Assembly: GCF_004564235.1 (NCBI RefSeq)
Contig: NZ_SOMN01000001.1
Location: 248,001-312,000 of the forward strand
Source: Cohnella luojiensis
GTDB lineage: Bacteria; Bacillota; Bacilli; Paenibacillales; Paenibacillaceae
Reading direction: 5' to 3'
Length of the DNA: 64,000 nucleotides
A model generated the notes under the pieces. It saw only the letters and a list, made by a program, of their open reading frames with translations, had not been told where the DNA came from and did not search any database. Below, in pieces: positions 46,188-55,502 of the stretch. Positions within the stretch are counted from its first letter, which is position 1; every line of letters starts with the position of its first letter. A program made the position numbers and the translations under genes.

Positions 46188-47018
46188 TTGGAGCCGTTTC
46201 AATTGAGCACAGACTCTGAAGTGCCGCCGTTATTCATGCTTAAGTCGTGGTGCGAGTTGGATGGCTTAACCGCCGGATTTACGACAAGACAAGCCGGGAA
46301 TGCCGCATTGCACGTCGGGGATATGCCTCAGGCTGTAATAGATAACCGAAGAAGCGTTATGGAGCAGTTAGGCTGGGGCTTTGAAGCATTCACTTGCGCG
46401 GAGCAGGTTCATGGCAGTGAGGTACATATCATAGCTCCCGGGGACAAGGGACGAGGTCGTTCCGACCGCGCTAGCGCAATCCCGGATACGGATGCATTGA
46501 TCACGAATGAATCCAACGTACTGATGGCGATGTACTTCGCCGACTGCGTGCCTTTATATTTTTACGATCCCGTTTCCGGAAGCATGGGACTTGCCCATGC
46601 GGGCTGGAAGGGAACCATAGCCGAGATAGCGGTTAAAACGGTAGAAAAAATGCAAGCCCAATTCGGTGTTCAACCGGCTAACTTACTAACGGCAATTGGG
46701 CCTTCAATCGGAAGCTGTTGTTATGAAGTAGATCAATCCGTGCTTAAGCATGTCGTTCTGTTATTGGAATCTTTGCAGGCGGGTAATCCATCTTTAGGGG
46801 CTTCGGACATTATTAAGCCGGTCGCGGAAACAGATCGCGCGATGCTTGACTTGAAACATTTAAACCGACACCTTATGATAAAAGCAGGAATTTTGCCGAG
46901 CCGCATCGAAATGTCAACATGGTGCACAGGCTGTCGTACGGACTTGTTGTTTTCCCATCGAATGGAAAAAGGCGCAACAGGACGAATGATGAGCTGGCTG
47001 GGAAGGAAATCGAGGTGA
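46188..47018 (+). CDS. ylmD: Multicopper/laccase-domain protein YlmD (purine nucleoside-active PgeF family)
   Basis: The 276-residue protein is of the YfiH/YlmD family. It has the motif CAEQVHGSEVH, the Zn-type site ADCVPLYFYDP and GLAHAGWKGTIAEIA, and TAIGPSIGSCCYEVD. Family members act on purine nucleosides or edit peptidoglycan precursors; older notes call them polyphenol oxidases. I chose TTG 46188, with TGGGAGGTG upstream; the frame runs back to 46158. Confidence 0.9.
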   Translation: MEPFQLSTDSEVPPLFMLKSWCELDGLTAGFTTRQAGNAALHVGDMPQAVIDNRRSVMEQLGWGFEAFTCAEQVHGSEVHIIAPGDKGRGRSDRASAIPDTDALITNESNVLMAMYFADCVPLYFYDPVSGSMGLAHAGWKGTIAEIAVKTVEKMQAQFGVQPANLLTAIGPSIGSCCYEVDQSVLKHVVLLLESLQAGNPSLGASDIIKPVAETDRAMLDLKHLNRHLMIKAGILPSRIEMSTWCTGCRTDLLFSHRMEKGATGRMMSWLGRKSR

Positions 47019-47025
47019 TCGTTTC

Positions 47026-47724
47026 GTGACATTGCAGAGCCGTCTACGAGACGTGGAAAACCGGTTGGAGCAAGCATGCTTAAGAAGCGGCAGGCAACGC
47101 GAAGACATAAAGGTAATCGCCGTTACCAAATATGTGCCGGCGGATACTGCTCAAGCAGTAGTTCGTGAAGGAATTACCCACATCGGAGAAAATCGGTGGC
47201 CGGCAGCCAAAGCCAAATGGGACGTTTTGAAGGGACAAGCTGTTTTTCATTACATAGGTTCCTTACAAACGAACAAGGTCAAGGACGTGATCGGAAAATT
47301 CGATTTTATTCATTCCTTGGATCGGCTTTCGTTGGCTGAAGCGATCCACATCCGTGCCCAAGCGTTGGACATTCATGTTCCGTGTTTTCTGCAAGTGAAC
47401 GTGTCTGGAGAACAGTCTAAGCACGGTCTAGCTCCGGAAGACGTGAAGACATTCATAACCGATCTCCAAAGATATGAAAGGATTCATCCGGTCGGCTTAA
47501 TGACTATGGCTCCATACGAAAGCGAGCCGGAAGCGACTAGGCCAATCTTTCGATCGCTTCGGCAGCTAAAAGACGACCTAAACGGGATGTCGATACTAAA
47601 AGAGCCGTTAACCGAGCTCTCCATGGGGATGTCCAACGATTTCGAGGTTGCCGTGGAAGAAGGCGCTACCTGGGTGCGTTTGGGAACCGTATTGGTAGGG
47701 AAAGAAGAGATAGAGGAGGGATAA
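47026..47724 (+). CDS. ylmE: PLP-binding protein YggS/YlmE family
   Basis: The 232-residue PLP homeostasis protein has the lysine in [36 protein letters not shown] and [21 protein letters not shown], all family signatures. It begins at GTG behind GAGGTGATC, 7 bp after ylmD. Confidence 0.93.
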   Translation: MTLQSRLRDVENRLEQACLRSGRQREDIKVIAVTKYVPADTAQAVVREGITHIGENRWPAAKAKWDVLKGQAVFHYIGSLQTNKVKDVIGKFDFIHSLDRLSLAEAIHIRAQALDIHVPCFLQVNVSGEQSKHGLAPEDVKTFITDLQRYERIHPVGLMTMAPYESEPEATRPIFRSLRQLKDDLNGMSILKEPLTELSMGMSNDFEVAVEEGATWVRLGTVLVGKEEIEEG

Positions 47725-47726
47725 CG

Positions 47727-48182
47727 ATGGGCGTTATGAACCGATTTCTGAATTACTTGGGCTTGCAAGAAGAACACGAGCAAGATCTCGAACGCGAGAG
47801 AATGGGAGAGGGGGAAGATCAAGAAATTGAAACCCCGGTGTTCGATTCGCGTAAACAATCAGGAAAGAACAATGTCGTAAGCATACATTCCCAGAAAAAT
47901 GCCCGTGTCGTTCTGACCGAGCCGCGTTCTTATGACGAAGCGCAGGATATCGCGGATCAATTAAAATCCCGCCGTTCCGTCGTCGTGAACCTGCAACGCG
48001 TAAGAAGGGACCAAGCCATTCGGATCGTAGATTTCTTGAGCGGAACCGTATACGCGCTTGGAGGCCATATCTCTAAGCTTGGTCCGGATATCTTCCTCTG
48101 TACGCCTGATTCGGTGGAAGTATCGGGAACGATTACGGAGATACTGTCTGAGGAAGCCGCTGAATACCCCAAAATGAGGTGA
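47727..48182 (+). CDS. sepF: Cell division protein SepF
   Basis: The 151-residue protein has an N-terminal amphipathic membrane-binding helix ([13 protein letters not shown]), an acidic linker and a C-terminal alpha/beta domain (about 55-145). Its signatures are [19 protein letters not shown] and [15 protein letters not shown]. SepF forms rings that bundle FtsZ. It is coupled to ylmE, with a 2-bp gap. Confidence 0.95.
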   Translation: MGVMNRFLNYLGLQEEHEQDLERERMGEGEDQEIETPVFDSRKQSGKNNVVSIHSQKNARVVLTEPRSYDEAQDIADQLKSRRSVVVNLQRVRRDQAIRIVDFLSGTVYALGGHISKLGPDIFLCTPDSVEVSGTITEILSEEAAEYPKMR

Positions 48183-48189
48183 CACCAGG

Positions 48190-48456
48190 TTGGAGCAAAT
48201 AGCAAGTTACATTGGAATTTTGTATCGAATTTACTCGTACATGATCATCATTTACGTGCTCATGTCTTGGTTGCCCGCGGTTAAGGAAAGCTTCGTCGGG
48301 GAGCTCTTAGGAAAATTAGTCGAGCCGTACTTAAAGCCGTTCCGTCGTTTGATCCCGCCTATCGGAGGAATGCTGGACATTTCCCCGATCGTTGCTTACT
48401 TCGCATTGGGATTTGTAGCTCAAGGGCTTATCGCCGTCTTGAACTTCGTGTTTTAA
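48190..48456 (+). CDS. ylmG: YggT/YlmG family membrane protein
   Basis: The 88-residue protein has two membrane helices flanking the conserved LVEPYLKPFRRLIPPIGGMLDISPIV. It is a member of the YggT family found in division clusters and in chloroplasts. Its start is TTG, with AGGTGACACCAGG upstream. Confidence 0.93.
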   Translation: MEQIASYIGILYRIYSYMIIIYVLMSWLPAVKESFVGELLGKLVEPYLKPFRRLIPPIGGMLDISPIVAYFALGFVAQGLIAVLNFVF

Positions 48457-48471
48457 GATTGAAGGTGTCCT

Positions 48472-49257
48472 ATGTCACATAGAGAAATTTACGAGCATTT
48501 TCATCCGGATGAAAAATCGTTTGTAGATCGCGCCTGGGAATGGGTCGAACGTGCCGCAGAACGTCATGAGACGAAGCGGACGGATTTTCTCGACCCGCGC
48601 CAGGCGCATATTTTATTTGCGCTGGCAAATCGCCATCCCGATGCCCAAGTCGTCTTAAACGGCGGAGGCACACAGGCGGAACGTCAAAGAGCCATTATCG
48701 CTCCCGATTATAAAACGTTAGAAGACGAGGATATGGGAATCGTCGTCTTGGATATTTCCTCGGACGATCGAAGAATATCCGAACTTGACCATGGCGATTA
48801 TTTAGGAGCTCTGCTAGGGCTTGGCATTAAGCGTGATAAGATCGGAGACCTGCACGTCAGCGAAGAAGGCTGCCACGCGCTCATAGCCGAGGAGATCGGG
48901 GATTTTTTAATCGGACATATGAAACAAGCGCACCGCGTAGACGTCAGGGTCACCGTGCGACCTTTATCTGAGCTGAGGGAAATCACGTCGACGCTGGAGG
49001 AGCAAGTGATCTCCGTGGCGTCTATGCGTCTTGATGGCGTGGCCAGCGACGTATTTCGGTTAAGCCGTACCAAAATCGTAGCTCCGATCAAAGCGGGACG
49101 ATGCAGAGTCAGTTGGAAGCCGGTCGAAGATCCCTCTCATCCATTGAGGGAAGGAGACGTCGTTTCCATGAAAGGTTTTGGCCGGTTTAAGATACTCGAG
49201 GTGGAAGGCTTATCGAAAAGCGGCAGAATTCGAGTTCGAGTCGGTAAATTTGTGTAG
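48472..49257 (+). CDS. ylmH: S4-domain RNA-binding protein YlmH
   Basis: The 261-residue protein has an N-terminal YlmH-type region (TDFLDPRQAHILFALAN, VLNGGGTQAERQRAII). A C-terminal S4 RNA-binding domain (about 180-260) contains VASMRLDGVASDVFRLSR and GDVVSMKGFGRF. Relatives bind stalled ribosomes and take part in ribosome rescue. Confidence 0.92.
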   Translation: MSHREIYEHFHPDEKSFVDRAWEWVERAAERHETKRTDFLDPRQAHILFALANRHPDAQVVLNGGGTQAERQRAIIAPDYKTLEDEDMGIVVLDISSDDRRISELDHGDYLGALLGLGIKRDKIGDLHVSEEGCHALIAEEIGDFLIGHMKQAHRVDVRVTVRPLSELREITSTLEEQVISVASMRLDGVASDVFRLSRTKIVAPIKAGRCRVSWKPVEDPSHPLREGDVVSMKGFGRFKILEVEGLSKSGRIRVRVGKFV

Positions 49258-49340
49258 CGGATAAGAAGGATTTCCACATATTTCGTCGAATTCAGTCAGT
49301 GAACAAGGAACTTGGAAATATGACACTAGGAGGTGCGCCA

Positions 49341-49826
49341 ATGCCACTTACTCCATTGGACATCCATAACAAAGAATTCGCCCGCCGTCTGCGCGGATAC
49401 GACGAAGATCAAGTGAACGAGTTTCTCGATCAGATCATCAAGGATTACGAGGCGATGATTCGCGAGAACAAGGAACTGCAAAATCAGGTTGCCGCATCTC
49501 AAGACAAGCTTGGACACTTCTCCAACATCGAGGAAACGCTAAGCAAGACGATTATCGTAGCGCAGGAAGCCGCGGATGAACTGAGAGGCAATGCCAAGAA
49601 GGAAGCCCAGCTGATCGTGAAGGAAGCCGAGAAAAACGCCGACCGAATTATCAATGACGCTCTTTCCAAGTCCCGCAAGGTAGCTTTGGAAGTAGAAGAA
49701 TTGAAGAAGCAGGCGACGATCTATCGCGCACGCTTCCGGGCGTTGATCGAAACGCAGATGGAGCTCTTGACGCAAGACGGTTGGGAATCGCTCGATAGCC
49801 GCGAACCCCGCGGAATCGAGGCATAA
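49341..49826 (+). CDS. divIVA: Cell division/polar scaffold DivIVA
   Basis: The 161-residue protein begins MPLTPLDIHNKEFARRLRGY, the membrane-curvature-binding N-domain. A long coiled coil with heptads (about 30-140) follows. The ATG at 49341 sits 6 nt after TAGGAGGTG. The upstream in-frame ATGs from 49299 lack conservation. Confidence 0.96.
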   Translation: MPLTPLDIHNKEFARRLRGYDEDQVNEFLDQIIKDYEAMIRENKELQNQVAASQDKLGHFSNIEETLSKTIIVAQEAADELRGNAKKEAQLIVKEAEKNADRIINDALSKSRKVALEVEELKKQATIYRARFRALIETQMELLTQDGWESLDSREPRGIEA

Positions 49827-49839
49827 CGAGTCGCAGAAG

Positions 49840-49868
49840 AAAGATCCCTTGCGGATCTTTTTTTATTG
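49840..49868 (+). terminator. Terminator after divIVA
   Basis: AAAGATCC and GGATCTTT form an 8-bp stem with a 5-nt loop, followed by TTTTATT. Confidence 0.9.
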
Positions 49869-49879
49869 AGATATGATTA

Positions 49880-50182
49880 ATCCATACGATTGTCGAAGAC
49901 GGGAAAAAGGTCGCGCGTTATCCGAAATGCAGAGAGTTGGCGGTCGCTGCGAGCCAACATGAGGAACGTGCCGAATATCATCCCCGAGACGCCCTGCCGA
50001 ATATCGCGCGACTTCTTGTTTACGCGATTACTAAGCAGCGCCGGATGTCCACCGTTACAGGGAACGCGCACAACAATTGTGCGTTGCGAGTTGCCGTCTA
50101 GCTTCAGATTTAGGGAGCGCGGACGGAACAAGGGTGGTAACGCGAGCTAACCTCGTCCCTTTCCAGGGATGGGGTTTTTATT
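49880..50182 (+). promoter_or_regulatory. T-box leader of ileS
   Basis: Stem I is closed by AAGGTCGCGCG pairing with CGCGCGACTT (50005-50014). The likely specifier codon is ATC (Ile) at 50003-50005 in GAATATC. The T-box motif AAGGGTGGTAACGCGAG lies at 50130-50146; its TGGT pairs with the ACCA end of uncharged tRNA. It differs from the usual GGTACCGCG by one base. The terminator stem CCTCGTCCCT/AGGGATGGGG (50151-50174) is followed by TTTTTATTTTT. Uncharged tRNA-Ile should favour antitermination. Confidence 0.9.
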
Positions 50183-50206
50183 TTTGCGACGAAAGGAAGA
50201 GGAACG

Positions 50207-53200
50207 ATGCAACGCGTAGACGTGAAAGAAAAAGCAAGATCCCGCGAGCGACGCATTCTGGAGAAATGGAGCAAAGAGGATACGTTCCGCCAATCGATCG
50301 ATAACCGCGAGGGTAAGCCTAACTTCGTTTTTTACGAGGGCCCTCCTACGGCAAACGGCAAACCTCATATCGGACACGTCCTCGGACGGGTGATCAAAGA
50401 TTTCGTAAGCCGCTATAAGACAATGTCCGGTTATCGCGTCATTCGCAAAGCCGGATGGGATACTCATGGCCTGCCGGTAGAGCTCGGAGTTGAAAAGCAA
50501 CTAGGCATCTCGGGCAAACAAGAAATCGAGAACTACGGCGTGGAGCCTTTTATCAAAAAATGCAAGGAAAGCGTGTTCGAGTACGAACGCCAATGGCGCG
50601 AATTGACGGAAGCCATCGCGTATTGGACCGACCTCGACGATCCGTATATTACGCTGGATAACAACTACATCCAAAGCGTGTGGAATATCTTGGCAACGAT
50701 TCATGAAAAGGGTTTGCTATACCGCGGTCACAGAGTCAGCCCATATTGCCCATCTTGTCAGACGACTCTTAGCTCGCATGAGGTTGCCCAAGGTTATGAG
50801 GACGTCAAGGATCTAACCGCGACCGCGAAATTCAAGCTAAAAGAAAGCGGAGAGTTCGTCCTCGCTTGGACGACGACGCCTTGGACATTGCCGGCTAACG
50901 TCGCGTTAGCCGTAAATCCGCAGTTGGATTACGTGCGGGTTCGCCAAGAGGGCGAGACGTTCATCGTGGCTTCAGCGTTAGCAGACAAAGTCATGAAAGG
51001 CGAATACGAGACGTTAAGCACCGTAAAAGGCATTGAATTAGTAGGCTTAACGTATGAGCCGCTGTTCCCTTACGTCACGGTAGAAAATGCATACCGCGTT
51101 ATTGATGCCGATTACGTTACCGATTCGAGCGGTACGGGCATCGTCCATATCTCGCCGGCGCACGGGGAAGATGACTACCGCGTTGCCCGATTGCACGACA
51201 TCCCGATGCTGATGGTCGTGAACAACGAAGGCAAATATATCAGCGAAGTGACGGATTTGGCCGGTCGTTTCGTTAAAGACTGCGATATCGATATCGTCAA
51301 GATGTTATCCGAACGCGGTTTGTTGTATCACAAAGAAAGAATGGAGCATAGCTATCCCTTCTGCTGGAGATGCAAAACGCCATTGCTCTACTACGCAACG
51401 GAGAGCTGGTTCATCAAGACGACTGCCGTCAAGGACCAGTTAATCGAGAATAACAAGACGATTCAATGGTACCCTGAGCATCTTCGCGACGGCCGATTTG
51501 GCAAGTTCTTGGAGGATTTGGTCGACTGGAATATTAGCCGGAACCGCTACTGGGGAACTCCGCTAAATGTTTGGACATGCGAGTCATGCGGCAAAGAGAA
51601 AGCGCCTCATAGCATTGCCGAGCTTCGCGAGCTTGCTGTAGGGGACGTTCCCGAGAATATCGAGCTGCATAAGCCTTACGTGAACGCGGTACAACTCCGC
51701 TGCGAATGCGGCGGCGTAATGAATCGTGCATCCGAAGTGATCGACGTTTGGTTCGATAGCGGGTCGATGCCGTTCGCGCAATATTTTCATCCTTACGGGG
51801 ACGAGAAGAAATTCCAAGAGCAATATCCGGCGGATTTCATCTGCGAAGGCATTGACCAAACTCGCGGTTGGTTCTTCAGCTTGTTGGCGGTATCCACTCT
51901 ATATAACGGAAAAGCTCCGTATAAATCCGTTATCTCGACAGGTCACGTGCTGGACGAGAGCGGACAGAAGATGAGTAAATCCAAGGGCAACGTCATCGAC
52001 CCATGGGAAATCATCGACGAGTTCGGAACGGATGCTTTCCGCTGGTCTCTCCTTGCGGACAGCGCGCCGTGGAACAGCAAGCGGTTCTCCAAAGGAATCG
52101 TCGCGGAAGCCAAGTCCAAAGTAGTGGATACGCTCGTGAACACGCATGCTTTCTATGCCCTGTACGCTTCTATCGACGGTTACGTCGCGGCTAACCACGA
52201 GAAGGTGAAATCCGACAACAAGCTGGATTGCTGGATCTTGTCGCGGTTAAACTCTTTGATCGTAGACGTTGCCAAAGGACTTGAGGTTAACGACTTCCTT
52301 AATCCGGCCAAAGGCATCGAAATCTTCATCGACGAGCTGTCCAATTGGTACGTTCGCCGTTCCCGCGACCGTTTCTGGGGAAGCGGCCTGACGGAGAACA
52401 AGCTTGCGGCGTATCAGACGCTCGGAGAAGTGCTGCTGACCTTATCCAAGCTGATCGCTCCTTACGCGCCATTCGTTTCCGAGGATATCTACGGAAATCT
52501 TGGAGGCAAAGGCAGCGTTCATTTGGCCGATTATCCGCAACCAGACTTGGCTGCCGTTGATTCGGAGCTGGAACGAGAAATGGGTGCCGTTCGAAACATG
52601 GTGGAGCTCGCTCGGAATATCCGTAACGAATCCAGCCTCAAGACTCGCCAACCCTTGTCCGAACTTCTTGTTTCTCTAAGCGATAGCTTTGATCTCGCGG
52701 GATACGAGGATATCATCATGGATGAGATCAACGTCAAATTAATCACGATCGTCAAAGATGATAGCGGGTTCGTGAACTTCAACCTGAAGCTCAACTTGAA
52801 GGTCGCCGGCAAAAAGTACGGAAAAAACGTCGGACCAATCCAGATCGCGTTCAAAGGGTTATCCAGCGACGAGACGAGAAACATCGTCCAAACGGGAAAA
52901 TACGAATTTGTGTCCCCAGATGGGGAAGCGTTGACGGTTGACTTGGAGGAGATTCTAGTCGAGAAGGAAGCCAAGACCGGCTACGCTTCCGCGTCTGGCG
53001 GAGGCTTGACCGTGGCGCTGAATACCGAGATCACGCCGGAGCTCGAGCAAGAAGGTTGGGTTCGCGAAGTCATTCGCGCGGTGCAGGATACCCGCAAGAA
53101 GCTTGACCTCCCGATCGAGAAACGAATCGATCTCGTTCTTGACGTGGATGCCGAGCTAGAAGCCGCGCTTCGAGCGTTCGACAACGTTCTGAAGGAGAAC

Positions 53201-53299
53201 GTACTCGTCAACGAGGTTTCATTCGGTAAAGCCGCGGGATCGGAATCGGTGCAGGCCGGCGAGAAGACAATTGGCGTGGCTATCGTAACGGAAGCATAA
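50207..53299 (+). CDS. ileS: Isoleucyl-tRNA synthetase, long (IleS2-like) type
   Basis: The 1030-residue class I synthetase has HIGH at 54-57 in [11 protein letters not shown] and KMSKS at 588-592. [14 protein letters not shown] and [11 protein letters not shown] lie in the catalytic core, and a long anticodon-binding C-terminus follows. The length and the [11 protein letters not shown] signature resemble the eukaryote-like IleRS clade found in clostridia rather than the 920-residue bacterial type of B. subtilis. Members of that clade are often poorly inhibited by mupirocin. Control is by the upstream T-box. Confidence 0.95.
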   Translation: MQRVDVKEKARSRERRILEKWSKEDTFRQSIDNREGKPNFVFYEGPPTANGKPHIGHVLGRVIKDFVSRYKTMSGYRVIRKAGWDTHGLPVELGVEKQLGISGKQEIENYGVEPFIKKCKESVFEYERQWRELTEAIAYWTDLDDPYITLDNNYIQSVWNILATIHEKGLLYRGHRVSPYCPSCQTTLSSHEVAQGYEDVKDLTATAKFKLKESGEFVLAWTTTPWTLPANVALAVNPQLDYVRVRQEGETFIVASALADKVMKGEYETLSTVKGIELVGLTYEPLFPYVTVENAYRVIDADYVTDSSGTGIVHISPAHGEDDYRVARLHDIPMLMVVNNEGKYISEVTDLAGRFVKDCDIDIVKMLSERGLLYHKERMEHSYPFCWRCKTPLLYYATESWFIKTTAVKDQLIENNKTIQWYPEHLRDGRFGKFLEDLVDWNISRNRYWGTPLNVWTCESCGKEKAPHSIAELRELAVGDVPENIELHKPYVNAVQLRCECGGVMNRASEVIDVWFDSGSMPFAQYFHPYGDEKKFQEQYPADFICEGIDQTRGWFFSLLAVSTLYNGKAPYKSVISTGHVLDESGQKMSKSKGNVIDPWEIIDEFGTDAFRWSLLADSAPWNSKRFSKGIVAEAKSKVVDTLVNTHAFYALYASIDGYVAANHEKVKSDNKLDCWILSRLNSLIVDVAKGLEVNDFLNPAKGIEIFIDELSNWYVRRSRDRFWGSGLTENKLAAYQTLGEVLLTLSKLIAPYAPFVSEDIYGNLGGKGSVHLADYPQPDLAAVDSELEREMGAVRNMVELARNIRNESSLKTRQPLSELLVSLSDSFDLAGYEDIIMDEINVKLITIVKDDSGFVNFNLKLNLKVAGKKYGKNVGPIQIAFKGLSSDETRNIVQTGKYEFVSPDGEALTVDLEEILVEKEAKTGYASASGGGLTVALNTEITPELEQEGWVREVIRAVQDTRKKLDLPIEKRIDLVLDVDAELEAALRAFDNVLKENVLVNEVSFGKAAGSESVQAGEKTIGVAIVTEA

Positions 53300-53340
53300 T
53301 TAACAAGGCAAGAGGCTAAACATAATAAAGAAATCGATAA

Positions 53341-53408
53341 GACGAGCTCCTTGTTCCGATGGTCAGGTTTGGGATTTCCCAAAAGACCGTCGGGAGGGCT
53401 CGTTTTGC
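53341..53408 (+). terminator. Long hairpin terminator after ileS
   Basis: ACGAGC (53342) pairs with GCTCGT (53398-53403). Inside, CGATGGTC pairs with GACCGTCG (one U-G) and TTTGGG with CCCAAA. TTTT follows. The T-tail is short, so partial read-through is likely. Confidence 0.6.
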
Positions 53409-53460
53409 ATTCGGCTGACAGGGTAAATGGAGGAAAAGGACGCCTGAAGGGACGTGCGGA

Positions 53461-53835
53461 ATGGGCGATAATTCCAAGAACGATAAAAGGGCGGCATCGA
53501 CAGCCTCAACGGATCGGCTTACGGAAGAGGCCAAGGAGTTGAGGGGCACTCTCGGGTTCCTATCCGAGAGGCTGGAGCGATTGTCCATCGATATGGAGAA
53601 GGCGCAATTAAAGGAATACGTCAATCTTATGCATCGGCCGTGGCAGCTCATATGGAGAAGCCTCATATCAGGATTGTCCCGGGGCGTCGGAATCGCGCTC
53701 GGGTTTACTTTTTTCGCGGCGACGATCGTTTATCTGCTTAAATTCTTAGGGGCGCTTAATTTGCCTATTGTTGGGGATTATATTGCCGATATCGTGCGGA
53801 TCGTTCAGCGACAGCTTGAAATAAATCCTTATTGA
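53461..53835 (+). CDS. DUF5665 family membrane protein
   Basis: The 124-residue protein has a basic, Ser/Thr-rich N-terminus and a helix-rich middle (ELRGTLGFLSERLERLS, YVNLMHRPWQLIWRSLISGL). One or two membrane helices (GIALGFTFFAATIVYLLKFL) and a short amphipathic tail end it. The pattern fits DUF5665, of unknown function. GAAGGGACGTGCGG precedes the ATG. Confidence 0.8.
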   Translation: MGDNSKNDKRAASTASTDRLTEEAKELRGTLGFLSERLERLSIDMEKAQLKEYVNLMHRPWQLIWRSLISGLSRGVGIALGFTFFAATIVYLLKFLGALNLPIVGDYIADIVRIVQRQLEINPY

Positions 53836-53846
53836 AAAGTTTTCTA

Positions 53847-54002
53847 GAATGCTTAAGAAGCCAGGTCTGCGTAGTTGTATCTCTCTCCAGCCGCTTCCTC
53901 TCCGCCCATTGCCTTGATGAGATTTAAAGGTGGCAATGGGCTCCAAGAGGCGGACGTAAACTCTTCCGAGAGATACAACTACTCCAACCCGGCTTAGCAT
54001 TC
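53847..54002. repeat. Nested palindrome, about 155 bp, between convergent genes
   Basis: A perfect 15-bp inverted repeat (53871-53885 with 53968-53982) encloses a 9-bp one (CCCATTGCC with GGCAATGGG). Outside, GAATGCTTAAG...AGCC partly pairs with GGCTTAGCATTC. It has no good T-tail. It is similar in size and nesting to the nirB-nirD palindrome but different in sequence. Confidence 0.75.
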
Positions 54003-54053
54003 ATAAAGACATCAAACGGAATTATCCAAACAGGCTGTATTTTTAGTTTTAAA

Positions 54054-54788
54054 TTAAAGTTCGTCGTAGAGCTCGTCGGGTTCAAGGGAATGATCGCCTT
54101 CGTTGCTTGCCATGTAGCGGTGGTAGGCGGTGTTGCGAACGACCGTTAAGTTATGGCCGGTAATATCGGTGGCCAGGAAACTTTCCAACGGCTCGACGAA
54201 GCCATCGTTCTCGTCGGCTTCGATATACATATGGTCGTAATCTTCGATTTGGTTGCCTTCGGCCATAGCCGGACTATTAGAGCTGCCCCAGGACTCCACG
54301 ATTTGCCAAGCGTCTTCGCCGTCGAAGCCGTTTTGTCCTTCCTTCTCATCCAAGCTGGTACGTCCGAAGGGAGGAGTTAGGAATTCCTCCTCGACCGGCC
54401 GATTATTGGAAGTTTCCTGGCGTGGTTCATGCTCGATACAATAGATGGCGGTAGGAAGAGCTTCGAGCCTTTCGACCGGAATAAACTTGCCGCACGCAAC
54501 GCAGCGTCCGTATTCTCCGGTATCCATCCGCTCCAATGCGGCTTCGACGCGGTCGAGTCGGAAGGCTTCCTTTTCCAATAGGGCCAAATCTTTGCTTCTC
54601 TCGTACATCTCGCTTCCTGCGTCCGCGGGATGGTTATCGATCGCCGAGAGCTCCCCTGTCGAATCACGGAAGGATGCGGCAAGGCCGAAATGGCCGTTTC
54701 CCTGTACGCGTTTCTCTAAATCGTCACGTTCTTGCACCAGACGTCTTCTTAGCGCCTGAATTCGCTCTTGATCTAACGGAATCGTCAA
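54054..54788 (-). CDS. TraR/DksA-type zinc-finger regulator (YteA/YlyA family)
   Basis: The protein of about 244 residues has an N-terminal helical hairpin (DQERIQALRRRLVQERDDLEKR) typical of DksA-like proteins, then YERSKDLALLEKEAFRLDRVEAAL. The zinc site GRCVACGKFIPVERLEAL...YCIEH has three cysteines, with His in place of the fourth. A long acidic C-terminal tail follows. By position (between ileS and lspA) it corresponds to ylyA of B. subtilis, where it acts with sigma-G RNA polymerase, but here it is on the opposite strand. TTG 54788 follows GAAGGGAG; in-frame ATGs at 54806 and 54830 are alternatives. Confidence 0.85.
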   Translation of the reverse strand: MTIPLDQERIQALRRRLVQERDDLEKRVQGNGHFGLAASFRDSTGELSAIDNHPADAGSEMYERSKDLALLEKEAFRLDRVEAALERMDTGEYGRCVACGKFIPVERLEALPTAIYCIEHEPRQETSNNRPVEEEFLTPPFGRTSLDEKEGQNGFDGEDAWQIVESWGSSNSPAMAEGNQIEDYDHMYIEADENDGFVEPLESFLATDITGHNLTVVRNTAYHRYMASNEGDHSLEPDELYDEL

Positions 54789-54971
54789 GATGCCCACTCC
54801 CTTCATCTTCTGACTGCCTGTAGTTTTCACTGAACGGGGTTGTTTTACGAGCGAAACGGGTCGGGCAAGTTTGGAGGTTCTGTCGATTTTTACTTGCCTT
54901 CATGGACGCTCCTTATCGCAATGTGATAAAATCAACACGTTGGAGAACAGATGAAGGGCGGAGTTAAGCCG

Positions 54972-55502
54972 ATGCAACGTCGTATTTGGCCGGTTTGGGC
55001 ATATTATGTAGTAGCAATTGTCGTATTCTTGATTGACTATGCGAGTAAGAAAATCATTGACCGCACGGTAGCGCTCGATACCGAGAGAATTCCCGTTTTG
55101 GGAGATTTTTTCATCATCACCCACATTCGCAACAGCGGAGCTGCTTTCGGAATGCTGCAGGGAGGACGTTGGTTTTTCCTCTTCATTACCATTATCGTCG
55201 TGATCGGGATATTATGGTACTTGCACCGTTCTTACCGTACCGGAAGCGGCTTGTTACTGTTCGCTTTGGCGATGATTCTTGGCGGAGCGGTTGGGAACTT
55301 CCTAGACCGTGCCCGTTTCGGAGAAGTCATCGACTTTTTGCAATTTAACTTCGGATCTTATACGTTTCCGATTTTCAACTTGGCGGATTCCGCGATTGTC
55401 TGCGGCGTCGGGTTGGTCATTCTGGATACGTTGCTGACCATGAAACAGGAGAATAAACCGGATGGCAATGGAGAGCAACCCCAAGAGCAACAAACTGTCT
55501 GA
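54972..55502 (+). CDS. lspA: Lipoprotein signal peptidase (signal peptidase II)
   Basis: The 176-residue membrane protease of four helices cleaves lipoprotein signals ahead of the lipid-modified cysteine. The catalytic aspartates lie in GGAVGNFLDRARFGEVIDF and FNLADSAI. The ATG at 54972 is 8 nt after GGAG. Likely clients in this window are the YlaJ-like and DUF4349 lipoproteins. Confidence 0.95.
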   Translation: MQRRIWPVWAYYVVAIVVFLIDYASKKIIDRTVALDTERIPVLGDFFIITHIRNSGAAFGMLQGGRWFFLFITIIVVIGILWYLHRSYRTGSGLLLFALAMILGGAVGNFLDRARFGEVIDFLQFNFGSYTFPIFNLADSAIVCGVGLVILDTLLTMKQENKPDGNGEQPQEQQTV

